64,000 bases of DNA, taken from the NCBI RefSeq assembly GCF_017591425.1, contig NW_024465369.1, forward strand, positions 29,121,001-29,185,000. Reading direction: 5' to 3'. The position numbers and the translations under genes are program-made. The notes beneath the pieces are model-generated. The model did not search any database. It saw only the letters and a list, made by a program, of their open reading frames with translations, and was not told where the DNA came from. How positions within the stretch are numbered: the first letter of the stretch is position 1; each line of letters starts with the position of its first letter. The DNA is from Ochotona curzoniae (Eukaryota > Chordata > Mammalia > Lagomorpha > Ochotonidae). Shown in pieces: positions 36,416 through 49,383 of the stretch.

Positions 36416-37014
36416 TTTATAGCTTACACATCCAATTTGCTTAGGCATTCATCTAGTCCTGTGTAGTACGTACCATGAATCAGTGGTCTACTCTCAAGTG
36501 TGTTTGGAATAGCAATGAAGCTAGAATAACTCATCTTCTTCTCATGTGATCTCTTCTACTGGAAGTTGCTCAGATTTGTAAGCATGCCAAAGGAGTTTCA
36601 AGGATGAAAGTATATTACATGTAGCTTCTTGAATTCTGTGCTCGTTCCTTGCCCAGTGTTGTTTCTCTGTATTATGTTGATCAAAGTAGTCTCAAAATAA
36701 ACCAGTTAACCATGTGCTGAAATAGACTTCATGTCTTGATAGAGGAACTACAAACTTATATTTGCAAAATAATATACAACATTTACTGCCATTTTGAGAA
36801 CAATCTACCACAGTCAAGTTCATCTAAAAACACTCAAGAATCCGGGTAGTTTAATATGTCATGACTTAACACAAACATCAGAAAGCAGTCCTCACAGAAA
36901 AGGATATTTATGTTATGTTGACAACTGTTTGTGGATGAAACTCATGTCTTAATCTTTAAGTAAATTCATTGATTGCACTGATGATAATTACTGCAGTATG
37001 CAGAACAAAAACTT
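36416..37014. other. Unique-looking intronic DNA
   Basis: About 0.6 kb with no recognised element. Confidence 0.45.
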
Positions 37015-37300
37015 CTCAAAAATGTCTACAGCCTAATTACCAGAAGATGTGACTATGTTACCTGATATGGCAGAAGGGGCATTGCAGTGTGACTAAGTTA
37101 AAGTGAAATGGAAAAATTTTTTATGGAACTATCCTGCACAAGAAATGAGTATTTATAAGCTAGGAGGATTGTTTGTGCACAGGAATTTCAGGAACAGAAT
37201 CAGAGAAAGATGATGAGAGAAGCAGAAACTGAATTGGTCTGGGTCATGACCTCAGAAATGCACCCAGAAGATGGAGTAGTCCTGGAAGTAGTATTGCCAA
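37015..37300 (+). mobile_element. MLT1-type MaLR LTR fragment
   Basis: 'atgtctacagcctaattacc', 'gaagatgtgactatgttacc', 'ggcagaaggggcattgcagt' and 'agagaaagatgatgagagaa' follow the MLT1 LTR in order. Old and non-coding. Confidence 0.7.
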
Positions 37301-37329
37301 ACAACATCCTGAACTGAATGGAGGCATTA

Positions 37330-37665
37330 TTATAGAAGCCCAAAGCAGGTCACATACAAGGAGCTGGGTGGTTAGTTATTGCTTAATTCATGGGCTCCCT
37401 GAGAAGTTAGGGTGAAGGTTCTTATTGGTTGAAACTGGGGCTGGGTGGTGTATGATAAGCTTGTGTTCATTTTGATCATTGACACTCATGGCCTTCCTTT
37501 GATTGGTCAGTGATGCTGTGGGTATCAGGGAGTTTATGATGGCCAGATGCGATGGGGCTGATCTAGGGATTATGGGAAGGTGGCAGTTAGACTCTACCAA
37601 AACTTGAAATTCTCCTACATAGATCACTCCAGAACAGCACTGTCCATGGAGGTTATATATTAGCA
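37330..37665. other. Unassigned block next to the MLT1 fragment
   Basis: Less AT-rich than its surroundings, with LTR-like phrases ('ttggttgaaactggggctgg', 'tttgattggtcagtgatgct'). I suspect another old LTR but cannot name it. A 92-codon minus-strand frame across it shows no domain. Confidence 0.35.
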
Positions 37666-38880
37666 AAGCAAATGACTTCTTGAGTCTGAGGATTAGAACC
37701 TTGTAATGCTAGCTAGATCACTCCCTTAAGTTAGTGAATTCCTTTTGATAAGAGGCAGGCAAGGAATATGATAAGGGATATAGATAGGAGGCTAGATCCT
37801 GGTTTTACATTGTGGGGATTTGATTACAGTAGTTACTCCCTTAGAAACTTCAGAGGAAATAAGGAATACAGTGCTGTGTATCATTGGGATTTCACTTGTG
37901 AAATAAATCCAGAAGTTGACTTCAGTACTGTAAAACAAAATTTCTGTTCCTGATTCCACCAGGTTTATGGTAATTTTGCTATCGTGATTTTAGAAAAACT
38001 ATCTATTGAAATCTCTTTATACATTGTTCAATGTTCAAAAATGACAGCATAATTCATTATCTGTGGATATTCCCAGAAGGGTGTTTTCCATATTTCAGAA
38101 CCAAATCTTTGATTTTCTTCTGTTTATACTTTGTTCTGTTTGTCAGCATTAGCGCTGGTATTATTAAGTAATCAAGGAACATTGATGCATCTTTGTAAAT
38201 CTGAGTTTTAAATAATCAGTATTGATATAAAAAGTGTGAACAGAAAGGGGGAGTTTGCTTAAAAAGAAGAAAGGATATTAGGAAGGAACACATATATAAA
38301 AAAGATATGGCATCAACTTGTTTCAATTTATATTTTCTTCTATGAATGATATATGTTATGTGGATGATATATATGCGATTTTGAAATAAAGTAAATTTGA
38401 CTTTTCATGGCTACTTCTGAATCTGAGCAGTGCTCAGTCTAATTTGGAGCAGAACAGAAAGTTGTAACCCTCTCCTTCAAAGCTTCCATTTGCTAAATAT
38501 AGCGAGGCTACTAAATAGTCCCTAAAATCCCTAGTAATCAACTTTTGTTGTTGTTTTTTTTAAACTTATTTTAAACTTAGTTTTTTTTAAATGTTGTTTG
38601 CATAGTTGAGAAGAATGTATTCCCATGTGGATCGTTGATTAGGGTGAGGAAGGACGATGTGTAGCAGAGGAAAGGTGGGACAAATGTTTCCAAATATTTT
38701 CTTTTTTTGCTGTATCTGCAGGTAGAATAAAGTAAAGAAGGCTTACTGCCAAACTGCATCAATACTTTGTGCTCAGCTATGGCAACTGCAGCCTAACAGG
38801 GGAGTTCCCCTACTAAGCCTGTTCTCAGTCCTAGATTTTTCATGTGCTAGTGGTTGTTCCAACCCAGCTTGGCATGACTC
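37666..38880. other. Unique-looking intronic DNA
   Basis: About 1.2 kb of AT-rich sequence without a recognised element. Confidence 0.5.
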
Positions 38881-38889
38881 AGCAACATC

Positions 38890-39070
38890 CTTGATGTACA
38901 AACTTGAATGAGTTATTTTATCTCATTAATCCTTATTTTTCATATCTTTGAAATGAGGAAATTAATGCAGCACAGAAATTTTGTAAAGAAGAAAAAATAT
39001 AATACCTGAAGAAGAGGTACCTAACAGATAACAACTAGTAAAATTTAAATAGTATCACCAACTTAATACA
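38890..39070 (+). mobile_element. MIR fragment
   Basis: 'gagttattttatctcattaa', 'atctttgaaatgaggaaatt' and the following A-rich part match the MIR core in order. Confidence 0.5.
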
Positions 39071-40375
39071 TAATGATTATTTTTTGAATTTTATCTATTA
39101 TTTCTAGAACTCCCAACATGACCTTAGGGAAAATATTTAATCTCAGTGACTTTTGATCTTTTCCTCTTTAAGGTAAAGACTTATGCTGTATGGTTTTTGA
39201 AAATAGAAACATACTTTGAGCAAAAAAGCACGGTTTATTTTATATCTGACAACCCCCCTAGTCTTCAGCCAGTAAAAAGGTCCACTTAGAAGGCTGTCAT
39301 TGAATAGCCAATGGAGCAAATGCTAATGGAACTTTCCAACATAATTACAATCCCATTTTGAGAAGAAGACAGTGGACCACAATCTGTGAAATTATAGTTT
39401 CGAAAGATTTATTAAAATCCTGGACCTCAGAAGAATATCTACCACTTTTGGTGCCCTTTCCAATGCATAGAAATGCATAGAATGCTGACATTTGGCCTCT
39501 TAAAATTCAAACCCAAAATATGTGAGATTATACACTGTAAAAATTATTGTTTTCATATACAAACACACACACACAGAACAAATAAATCTTCGACTTCAAA
39601 GAATATTACTATAATATTTTTTCTTGTTTTATACAGCTTTTTCATTGTGGTGTAACTTGTTCTTAAAATAATGTCAGCATTCTTTGGTTGGGTTTTTCCC
39701 TCATTTATATATTTGCTATTTTACCACCGTCTATTCAGTGTTGTATTTTAGTTGCAGGTGGAGGGAAGCCAGCAAAACTCCCAACTGACCTTATTTGCAT
39801 GGCATTTAAGACTCTCAGAGAAAACTGCCATCTCATCTCATTTGTGTGTCACAGTGAAATATGTAGTCACAGTATGACATTGTTAAAGAATGAGGTGCTA
39901 ATAACCACAGAAAGATGTTAAGTGATATTGACTCACCTTCAATTGGGAAAACTGCTGTCAGTTCATGGATTGGCATTCTTTGACATTTTACTTCATAGAT
40001 TAGTGAAGGTGCTCACCCTTGTGTTGTAAGACTATTGATGCCAGCTCTCCTGACTCTATTGAGACCCAGCTTATTTTACCCATTGTGTCTTCCCAGATGT
40101 TTATCTAGCATTGCTACTCACTGAATTAATTTAACAAGTCCCGTGTGTAATCCTTTGCCCTGCCCCATTCTCCTGTTACTGATTTTCATCCTCCTCCAGG
40201 TTTTTTCAGAACATCCTGTCAGCATCAGGCTAAACTAAAGAGAGAGCAAAAGAAAACTTACCATGACAGTGATGATTCAAAAGAGCGGATTTCTATCTTA
40301 AATACAGCCTGGACTCCGCCAAGAATGATGGAGATGAATCATTCCATGGTTAAATAAGAAGTTAAGATCTGGAAA
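39071..40375. other. Unique-looking intronic DNA
   Basis: About 1.3 kb. A short (AC) run sits at 39561-39576. No gene or clear repeat. Confidence 0.5.
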
Positions 40376-40378
40376 TGT

Positions 40379-40604
40379 GGCCAGTGTTGTGACATAGTGG
40401 GTAAAGCCACCTACCTGCCACAATGTCATGCTGCTCCACTTGTGTTTACAGTGCCCTGCTAAGCCCTGGAAGAAACAGTGTACATGCCCCAAGTGTTTGG
40501 GCCACTGTTCCCAGGCAGGAGACCTGAATAAAACTTGGGGCTCCCCAGCTTCAGAAGCCATTGGCCATTGTGACTGTCTGGGGAATGAACAGACAGAAGA
40601 GCTC

Positions 40605-40635
<31 letters not shown>

Positions 40636-40675
40636 AACTCTGACCTTATATAAATAAGTAAGTAAGTGAATAGAT
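40379..40675 (+). mobile_element. Old C-SINE with (TC)n tract
   Basis: 'gtggccagtgttgtgacata' head and 'cttcagaagccattggccat' 3' half; the pyrimidine segment has expanded to a (TC)n microsatellite at about 40606-40636. Confidence 0.8.
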
Positions 40676-42044
40676 ATTTTCTAAAAATGAAAAGATTAGG
40701 GAGTGTTTCTTCCTTCAGTTGAAGGGCAGACTTTCCATTGACCAACATTCTTAATTCTGTAAGATCCCAACTGTGGGCTTCCTTACTGCCCATATGTTCC
40801 AGAGTTGATAGAACAAAAAAATTTTTGTAGTTGATTCTTTTGATTCTTCAAACTAGGAAATTTATCTGACTTAGAAAATTGAAATTCAAACCCTTAACCT
40901 GGAGTGCAGTGCAGACAATCACAAGTCAGAATGGATGTGGCTGTCAACAGTCACAGCCACTCTAAATTCAGTTCCTAGAGATCAAGCAGCTTGTAGGCAT
41001 CTAAATGTTCCCTTATTTTAGCAACTGTTTAGCACTCACGATAGTATGCAAAGGAAGCAGATGGTTAACACTTTTTCCTCCTGCAAAGATATTTATCTGT
41101 TTAATGTGTGCTGGTGAGTGAATGTAATGAGTTCCAAACACCTGAAACAAATTCAAGCTCCATTAATGTTTCTCATCCACACCAACTACCAAATATGATG
41201 ATTTATGGTGCTTAATAGTGTACTAACTTGTTTTACGTCAATGTAAGTCATTTACTGAACGCAATGAGACAAATAGCTCTGAGGCATAGCGATGCATTAA
41301 AATGGGTTCTATGTTCTTCCCCCATTTGAGGAAATCTTTTGGGAGCACAATTTAAATTAATCAAAAAGTTTGAATTTCAAAGCTGATTACATCTCAGAAT
41401 TTTTTTGTTACAAATAATAGAGGTGATATGAACACACTTCCATTTCAGATCCTACTGATTTTATGAGTTAATATCTGGTCTTTTTTCTAAGTTATCTTTT
41501 TTTTTTTTTTAGTTTATCGTATTTCCTTTTGTGTCTGGAAATATGTTAGTTTTGATTTCTTACAGGTAACCAAGTTCAGGTTATTAAAAACTAAAAACTC
41601 CACAGTGCATCTCTCTTCCCCCCTCCCACACACACAAGCACACACAGGCAAACAGGTAAACAAACATGCTTGCTTAACATTAAGGCTTGTAAAAATTTCA
41701 TGTTTAAAGAGTAAAAGTAGGATTGCTTCTTGGACTGTTGGCGAAGATCAAGTGAAAAGTTAAATTGGAGCTTGCAAGTTCTAAGCCAGACCTCTAAAAT
41801 ATCTACTTATCTCGTGACCTGTGTTTCAAGTATGCCTTTTGCTTTATACTTGATGTCTTTTTTTACAGGGTTCAGACCTTCTGAAATGATCCCTGAAGAC
41901 CAGTGTCAATCTAACACTGGTCTGCTCATAGACCACCTAAGGAAGAGGTGCTGTTTCACATAAAAGCAAATGGAAGTTATTTGCTGGCACTCTGTTGAGG
42001 CCTATGAGGGCAGTACCCTTTCTAATATTCAGTCTTCTTAGAAG
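40676..42044. other. Unique-looking intronic DNA
   Basis: About 1.4 kb. AC-rich low complexity sits at 41626-41652. Nothing else recognised. Confidence 0.5.
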
Positions 42045-42140
42045 GCAGCATTAGTCATTATTCCCATTTTAAAGCTACAGAATGGAGAAGGTAAATATTT
42101 GGACATCAAAGTGAAAATCTAAACTCAAGTTTTCTTTCTG
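42045..42140 (-). mobile_element. Possible MIR remnant
   Basis: 'ttcccattttaaagctacag' followed by 'aatggagaaggtaaatattt' resembles the MIR core complement. Short and diverged. Confidence 0.35.
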
Positions 42141-42489
42141 TATCCAGAATCATTAAAATTCTACTCTCTTGATGCTCTCTGAATTCATGTTATCCAGTTT
42201 CATTCAGGATGACATGGCTGTGTTTCTGATATCAGTTTCCCTGGGAACAAATCTTTGAAAACAATAAGCACTTTCAAATACCATTCCCATAGGGTACCCA
42301 TTTTTTTTCATGTTACCATGTTTGCAATTGATGTATCTCCTCGAGCCAATGGTATTTTGTAGTTTATCAGGATTTTCCCCTGTATCTTCAATTACTGATT
42401 TGATATGGTATAAACAACAAAAATGAAAATGTGAAAATGAAAAATGTTTTTGTATAATTAGAGAAGTTACTGAACAGTCATAATATGCC

Positions 42490-42650
42490 AGGAATGTAAT
42501 AGACATTTTATGTGTATTTTCTCTTTTAACTGTCATGATTACCCCATGAGTTAAGCTATGTCTCTATTGTATTATAGAGATGAGAAAATAGAGTGTAGAA
42601 AATTCTTTGACTTGAGGACACAACTCTGAAGAGCTAGGTAAAAAGTATCT
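42490..42650 (-). mobile_element. MIR fragment
   Basis: 'ctgtcatgattaccccatga', 'tagagatgagaaaatagagt' and 'cttgaggacacaactctgaa' follow the MIR complement in order. Confidence 0.5.
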
Positions 42651-43039
42651 AACCCAGAAAGGCTGAGTCTTCTTAAATGCTGAGGAAGCTGATTCTTGTA
42701 TCTTTGCCTATTTTGCTAATGGAGTTTAGAATAGCTGAAATTTTCTGGCCTAATGAACAGGTTACATTGTGCAAAATAATTTCCACATTAACAAGGAGCT
42801 ATATTATAAGAGTGAATGTAGTCCACAGTAACTGATCTAGTGGGGAGAAAAAAACATTATATTAAATTTTTTCTTTCATCTTTTAAAAATTAAGAGCAGA
42901 GGGAGGTAGATGAACGTAATGGAACTTGTATCAGAAGAAATTTGAAAATATTGGAAGAGAAAGATTTTTATTAACAAGATTTTAATAAACAAAACATTTA
43001 TTTTAATGTTCATTAGAGAGCAAAGTGAAGGTCCAGCTT

Positions 43040-43365
43040 TATAATGGAGTGAAAAAAGCCACCACCTGCACTGCTGGCATCCCATATGGGAGATGGTTCA
43101 AGCCTTGGCTCCTGTGCTTTGGATGCAGCTCCCTGCTAATGGCCTGGGAAAAGCAGGGGAAGATAGGTTAAGTGCTTGGGTCCCTGTCATTTTATGTGGA
43201 GACCTGGAACACACTCCTGACTTTGGCATGGCGCTGTCCTGGCTGTTGCAGCCATCTTGGAATGAACCAGCAAATGGAAGATTTACTCCTATCTCTGCCC
43301 TGCCCTCTCTTTGTCTGTATTTCTGATTGTAAGATAAAAGATAAGTATTATTTCTAAATAAAGCA
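43040..43365 (+). mobile_element. Old C-SINE
   Basis: 'ggcatcccatatgggagatg', 'tggatgcagctccctgctaa', 'ggcctgggaaaagcagggga'. Tail-to-tail with the next copy. Confidence 0.85.
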
Positions 43366-43429
43366 AAAAAAAAAAAAACAATTCTCATTTAAAAAACCTC
43401 AAGAAAAGTCCAACTATGAAAAATTTTTA

Positions 43430-43735
43430 GTTTTCATTATTTATTTTCATTTAATTTGATAGAAGAGGAGAGAGAATTTCAATTCACTGTTTTCTTTTCC
43501 AAATGCCTGCAAGAGTCAGGGTTGAGCCCAATTGAACTCAGGAGCCTGGAACTCAATCCAGACCTCTCCTGTTGGTAATAAGAACAGAGTCCTTGAGGCA
43601 TCACCTGCTGCTTCCCAGGATGTTCATCAGCAGGAAGCTGGAGTTGGAAGCAAAGCCTGGATGTGAACCCACCCGCTATGTTATGAGATGCAGACACACA
43701 AAGCTGCCTCTTCACTACTAAAGCCAGTATCTATC
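43430..43735 (-). mobile_element. Old C-SINE
   Basis: 'atttattttcatttaatttg', 'cacctgctgcttcccaggat', 'gatgtgaacccacccgctat'. Early subfamily. Confidence 0.75.
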
Positions 43736-44239
43736 TCCTATCAGAATTTTTGAAACTTAAAAACTCCTGGAGAAAATAATCCTTAGAGGTGAGAAATAGC
43801 CAGCCAAGACTGAATAAATGTTGTAAAACTCAGCGAAGAAAAATATAATCTGCTTTTATTGATTTTGATATTTCTTTATAATCCTCCAAATTGCCTGCTA
43901 TAGAGCTTCTCTCAATCTCTTTTTGTAATTTTAATTTTAGGTGCTTCATAGTTACTAATGGCATATTCATCCCAAATATTATCATTTTATGTAATTTTAC
44001 ATAACATTCCAACCCAGTCTGACAACTTCCACCATGACACCCATTTCCTCAACTTTCTTAGAATGTTCATCTGGTCTCATTTTAATGACAGTGTCATGTT
44101 CCTCACAGGCTCCCCTGTGATTAATTGCTTTATGCACCTGATTCTTCAACTGCATATGCCTTGCTCCACTGGTTTCCACATCTGTGAGCCTCAGTGCCCT
44201 TCAACAACCTGCATTCTATTTCATAGTATTTCATTACAA
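43736..44239. other. Unique-looking intronic DNA
   Basis: About 0.5 kb. Overlapping frames on both strands at 43958-44263 show no protein signature. Confidence 0.5.
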
Positions 44240-44420
44240 ATAGGGGCCACTAGCCATATTTAGTCTATTTCAATGAAATAAAACAAAATAAAATCAAGAA
44301 TTCATATTTTTAGTCATGCTCGCCATATTTTAAGTTCTCAGTAGCCACCTCCAGTTAGTGATAACACAAATAGAAGACATTTCCATCATCACGGAAAGTG
44401 TTGGGCACTACATTCTAACA
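44240..44420. mobile_element. Ancient hAT-type non-autonomous DNA transposon remnant
   Basis: 'aggggccactagccatattt', 'agtagccacctccagttagt' and 'acatttccatcatcacggaa' match, in order, a widespread palindromic mammalian hAT-Charlie-type element. I do not assign the exact family. Confidence 0.5.
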
Positions 44421-45885
44421 TCTATTTTAGGATACCATCTTCCCCCTTTCATATGCTCCTAGTGTTCTCTTAGCTTATACCAGCTTACATCTATGTCTTC
44501 CACCTTCATGTGAATGCTGTAAGTTGGTTATGGCTGACTTGTTTTCATTTTGTCCATGAATGCTGAGACACATTGCATTCTTGGAAACTATCCAAGCAGC
44601 AATGCTAGGGGATGGAAGAGGAAGCACAAAGTGTGTGTACTTAACAATGATTTATTTGTTCTGAATGCTAAGCATTTTCTTGTGGCTAGTATGAGGAAGC
44701 ATAGACCCAAAAAGAAATTTCTCAGACATGCCTGGTTGAATTTTCATAGTCGAAAAACTTCAGAAAGTTCTCATTGTTGCTTTTAGATTTTTATTTTGTG
44801 CAGACACCCAACTGGTGGTGCTACTTATGACTCTTTAAGAAATGTTCAGTTCTGTGCATTTTTGAGAGACCTCTCATATGCAGATTTCAAATTATTTTTC
44901 GCCGAGATAAGCTTATAATTTAATTCCATTTCCTCTAACTTTGTAAAGTGATCGGATAGGTCCTGTTTTACTGGCAACAGTTGTAGTTAACATATATTAC
45001 CCTAACAAATTAATAATACCTCTTCCTCTCTCAAAAATTTCCCAGTGTAAGTGAAATTATTTAACTATTCTTCTTAATTATCCACCTAAATTATAAGGAA
45101 AAACCGTATATGCTTTTTAACTCTTTTTTTTTTCTCCATGGTTTTGTATAGAATGCTAAGCGTTGGTTATATACTCATTAAGTAACATAGGAAGGGATAA
45201 ATAAAAGATTGTTATTAAAATGAGTTCTTTTCATTATCTACCCTCAAGCTCACATGTACCAGCTTACATCCTTCCTTCACATTGGTCATTGTAATTAAAC
45301 AGTCAACACTGCCTGCAGTTATACTTTTTCTGCCTGACAGCAGGTATTTGATTACCTAGTATTGTTTGACCTTCATATATGGTCAGTGAGGGATAAATAT
45401 TTTCTGTAGCTGCATGGCAGCTTCTCTGCATTGCCCACTCTAACTTGCCATTGTACACTTAGGAGTCACATTGAGAAACTGTAGTGGAAACGTACAAATG
45501 AGTCAGCTTTCCATTGCTAGATATTCTTTGTGAGTCTGGAGCCTGATAGTCCCTTGTCTGCCAGCCTCTCAAAGGAAAAGACTCGTTTCTGAGTCACACT
45601 TACTCCATTTTCCCATTTCATTGTTTAACGATACACACAGTCATATAGCCAGTTTCAGAAATCGCTTTTCTTATAGTATTGGAGCCATTCAGTTGGTAGA
45701 GTCTAGGTCATGCAGTGCAGGTCTGCACTTAACCCTTAGGCTGAAAGGCCATTCAGAAGCACAATGATTTCTGTTACTGTTTGACCTGCATTGCTTACTA
45801 CCGAAAATTATATGCTAGAGTCAATTATTGCCCACTATTGCATTGAACAGAAATTTCATTACCCATCTTCTCATAACACTGATTC
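44421..45885. other. Unique-looking intronic DNA
   Basis: About 1.5 kb, AT-rich, with no gene or named transposon. Confidence 0.5.
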
Positions 45886-45900
45886 AAAAGTACATTGATG

Positions 45901-46229
45901 GGGCCCGGCGCAGTGGCGCAAGTGGTTAAAGGTCCTCGCCTTGCACGCCCGGGAGCCCATATGGGCGCCGGTTCTAATCCCGGCAGCCCTGCTTCCCTTC
46001 CAGCTCCCTGCCTGTGGCCTGGGAAAGCAGTCGAGGACGGCCCAAAGCTTTGGGACCCTGCACCCGCGTGGGAGACCCGGAAGAGGCTCCTGGCTTCGGA
46101 TCGGCATAGTATCGGCCCGTTGCGCTCACTTGGGGAGTGAATCATCGGATGGAAGATCTTCCTCTCTGTCTCTCCTCTCTGTACATCCGCCTTTCCAATA
46201 ACAAAATAATAAAAATAAATCTTTAAAAA
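45901..46229 (+). mobile_element. Young C-SINE with 15-bp perfect target duplication
   Basis: aaaagtacattgatg at 45886-45900 and 46230-46244. Intact tRNA-like head with B box ggttctaatcc at 45970-45980 and CpG-rich body (ctgcacccgcgtgggagacc). Retained CpGs and perfect flanks indicate recent insertion. Confidence 0.97.
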
Positions 46230-46244
46230 AAAAGTACATTGATG

Positions 46245-47089
46245 AATGTAGACTTTTGGGTATTGAGATTCCTTTTGTAGGTACTAATTAAGAGTATGAA
46301 GGGTTTTTTGTTTTGTTTTGTTTTGCTGCAAGTAACTGTTAGTTCATACTAATGCTAAAATTCTTCTTTTGGATAAGATTTGAAGATATTTGTGTAAAAA
46401 ATAATAAACTCAGCAAATGAAGGATTCAGAGTAAACAATAAATACATTCTGCCTCCCACAGATACTCACACATAATCAAAATGAGCCCAACTAGAAATTC
46501 TGTAAATGTTTCTATCTGCTATTCCTTCTAGCACTTATAGTCAAGTCAAACCACTTCTTATATTCAGAATGAAAACTCTCATACAATTGTGCTGAGCTGT
46601 CATATTTCCGTTCTTGGTCTTCATCAGTGAATAGAAACAAAGCTATGGATGCCAGGGGTGTTTGCTATATGAGTTTCTTTACTTCTGAATAAAAAATATA
46701 CAGGTGGTATCAATATCATTTCAAAAATAGGGGATGTCAATGAAGAAAGAATGCCTTGAAAGAAACACAAATCCTGTTTTCTTGTGATGCTACCAATAAT
46801 AACTTAGGAGTGTCTGCTAAAGTATAGATGCTATATAAGCAAAAATAAATCTGTAGTACATGTCTTTTAATGGTTAAAAGTAAAAAAAAAAAAACCTATG
46901 AAGTTGGAATTTACTGTAAACACCTTCTCCGTGCAACACTTTTTTGCTTCACATTCTCTTTGGAATTATTTGACATATTGCTTAGAGGGGGCTCAATAGA
47001 ATCTAAGGAGGTCTTTCCCATACATGATTCTCTGTTGAGAGATGCTTTACCAAATGCAGCAATTAAAAACTTTGAATTTCTCTAAATAA
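46245..47089. other. Unique-looking intronic DNA
   Basis: About 0.85 kb with a short TTTTG run at 46302-46325. No gene. Confidence 0.5.
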
Positions 47090-47236
47090 ATTCTGGTTCC
47101 AATATGATTAATAAGTTCTGTCTCTTCATGACCTAATACTGATTTTTAGTTAGTACAATAGTTTTCACTTTTAAAAATAATCAGAGCACAGGAGTTCAGT
47201 TTTCATAATTACAACACAATTGAAGTGACTGAAATA
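47090..47236 (+). repeat. Direct repeat, copy A (about 150 bp)
   Basis: 'ccaatatgattaataagttc' through 'ttgaagtgactgaaata' recurs at 48654-48804 in the same orientation, with a handful of substitutions and small indels. It is not a repeat family I recognise. Confidence 0.85.
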
Positions 47237-48653
47237 GAAATGCAAGTATGTTAAAAGAGATGACTGCTCCACCTATCACTGAGTAAAACTCCTTCCAAAG
47301 ACTGGAATTTACATTCTGTCCTGTATGACAGGCAACTTCCTCTTTAATGCCTTCGGTTTCAAGGAGCTCATGCCTTTGCAAAGCAGTTCTTTCTTCTGTC
47401 AGATCACTGTCTTTCTTGGGAGGTTAATCTTCTTGTTGAGTAGAATATATCTCTTGGGAGCATCCACATTTTCAGTAAAGTTTTGGTCTTTGAAGCAACA
47501 CAAAATATTCTCCATTTGTCATTGTTGAAAATGACAGGCTGTGTCTAACCTTGGGGGCTCAGGACACAGCTTAGCAGTAGGGGGTGAAGGTTGATATCCT
47601 CCTGGGTGACTTCGTGAGAGTCAGTGCCAAACCTGTGCATGACAGGGACATGATGTGGCTCAGCAGGTAAAGACTAGGGAGAGACAGATATCCTCTGGGG
47701 AAAAAGAATACTAATTAAGGAGTCTGGACTGAATACAGGAGCCAGTATACTTGAGCTTTCTCTTTGAGGTTTTGTAACAAGATTTTTGTTTATGGCCACC
47801 TGTACTGTATTAATAGATCTACCCTGGGAGTTCTAGTAGCACAGTAGATATTATTGAATAGTCTTTGGCCAAATGTTGCAATAAGCATGTAGGGTAAGAA
47901 GGTAATGGATTTGAAAACAGTGGTTTCCATGAGATAGGTTTTACTGTGCTCCAAATTGCTCAAAATTATTAGCTCCCTGTGAGGCTGGTAATCCATCTGT
48001 TTACCTTGTGTGGTTTCAACCCAAAACTTCTAGTAGCTTAATTCTGATAGATGAATAACAGATTCTTCATCTCTACAGAGACAGATTTTACATTTCTATA
48101 ACTGTAACTACAGTTGTAAATTCAGGAGTACCAATTGTTGATTGATTATGTTTGAAAACACCTTCTTTGTCCAGTGACAACTGTGTCTTCTGTTATTGCA
48201 AGCAGATGAAGAACTAGGGCTGGAGACTTCTCAAGCACTTCTGCCACTGTCATTCAATTTTCAGGGTGCCTAGTACAGAACCAAATCTTGTCGACAACCA
48301 ACACTATCCAGACCACACACAACCGACTTTGTCTGTTTACTCATGTCCTATATGTTGGGCCCCAGAGAGCTTTTCTGTGTTAATTGTGATTTATGATGCC
48401 AAGAGCAATGGAACAGTAAGAATACTGTTATATGTAAATGGACCATTTAAATTCAGAATATAATGCTTCACAGAGTTAACATATAAATGTTCTTTATCTT
48501 TGCTATAAAAGAGTCCTTTTGACTCTCAATTCAGGAAATGGATCTGTTGTGATATATATATATACATAATTAATTTAAAATATACAAATATTTATATAAA
48601 TATTTAAAATATATTCATTTAAAATATATAAAATAAATTCCACCAAAGAAATT
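47237..48653. other. Sequence between the two direct repeats
   Basis: 1.4 kb of unassigned sequence. The last 100 bases (48552-48640) are AT simple sequence. No coding frame stands out. Confidence 0.45.
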
Positions 48654-48804
48654 ATTCTGGATCCAATATGATTAATAAGTTCTGTCTCTTCATGACCTGA
48701 TACTGATTTTTAGTTAGTAAAATGGTTTTCATTTTTAAAAATAATCATTAGAGCACAGGAGTTCAATTTTTCATAATTATAACACTATTGAAGTGACTGA
48801 AATA
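48654..48804 (+). repeat. Direct repeat, copy B (about 150 bp)
   Basis: Partner of 47090-47236. Its right edge runs directly into the TATA/TGTG microsatellite. Confidence 0.85.
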
Positions 48805-48862
48805 CATATATACATATATGTATGCATGCATATATATATATACACATAGATATATACGTATA

Positions 48863-48895
<33 letters not shown>
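48805..48895. repeat. AT/TG-rich microsatellite
   Basis: Alternating tatata, tgtgtg and acatat tracts, able to self-pair. Confidence 0.9.
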
Positions 48896-49195
48896 TTGAG
48901 AAGCAGAGAAAGACTGTAAAAGGCAGACAGATAGAACCATCCTGCTGTCTTACTCCACCTGACGTGAACAAAGGACAGGATTGGTTGGACAGATATTGAA
49001 AGCCTGGATATCAGGCCAGGTCTCCCATGAGAGGAGTATCAAAGACCCAAGTGTTTGAGACAGAGCTTATTGCTTCCCAACATATGCATTGATAGGAGGC
49101 TGAAATTGAGAGCTAGAACCAGAAATTAAACCCAAGTATGTTGTCCAACATGAGAAGCAGGTATCTTTATAAACATTTCAACCAGTAGGCCAATT
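48896..49195 (-). mobile_element. Old C-SINE
   Basis: 'tttgagaagcagagaaagac', 'accatcctgctgtcttactc', 'aagacccaagtgtttgagac', 'cagtaggccaatttttgt' (head). Confidence 0.65.
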
Positions 49196-49383
49196 TTTGT
49201 CTCAACTTTGTTTCATAATATTAAAAAGTATTGCAACCTTTGTAGAGTATAAACTTGCCTATCCTCTTGAATCTCCAACTTCAATTAGGCTTACACTGAA
49301 AACATGTATAAGTATTGTAGGATATATATATATATATAAATATTTAATATATAATATATATAATAGGAGGTTTGTATAATATA

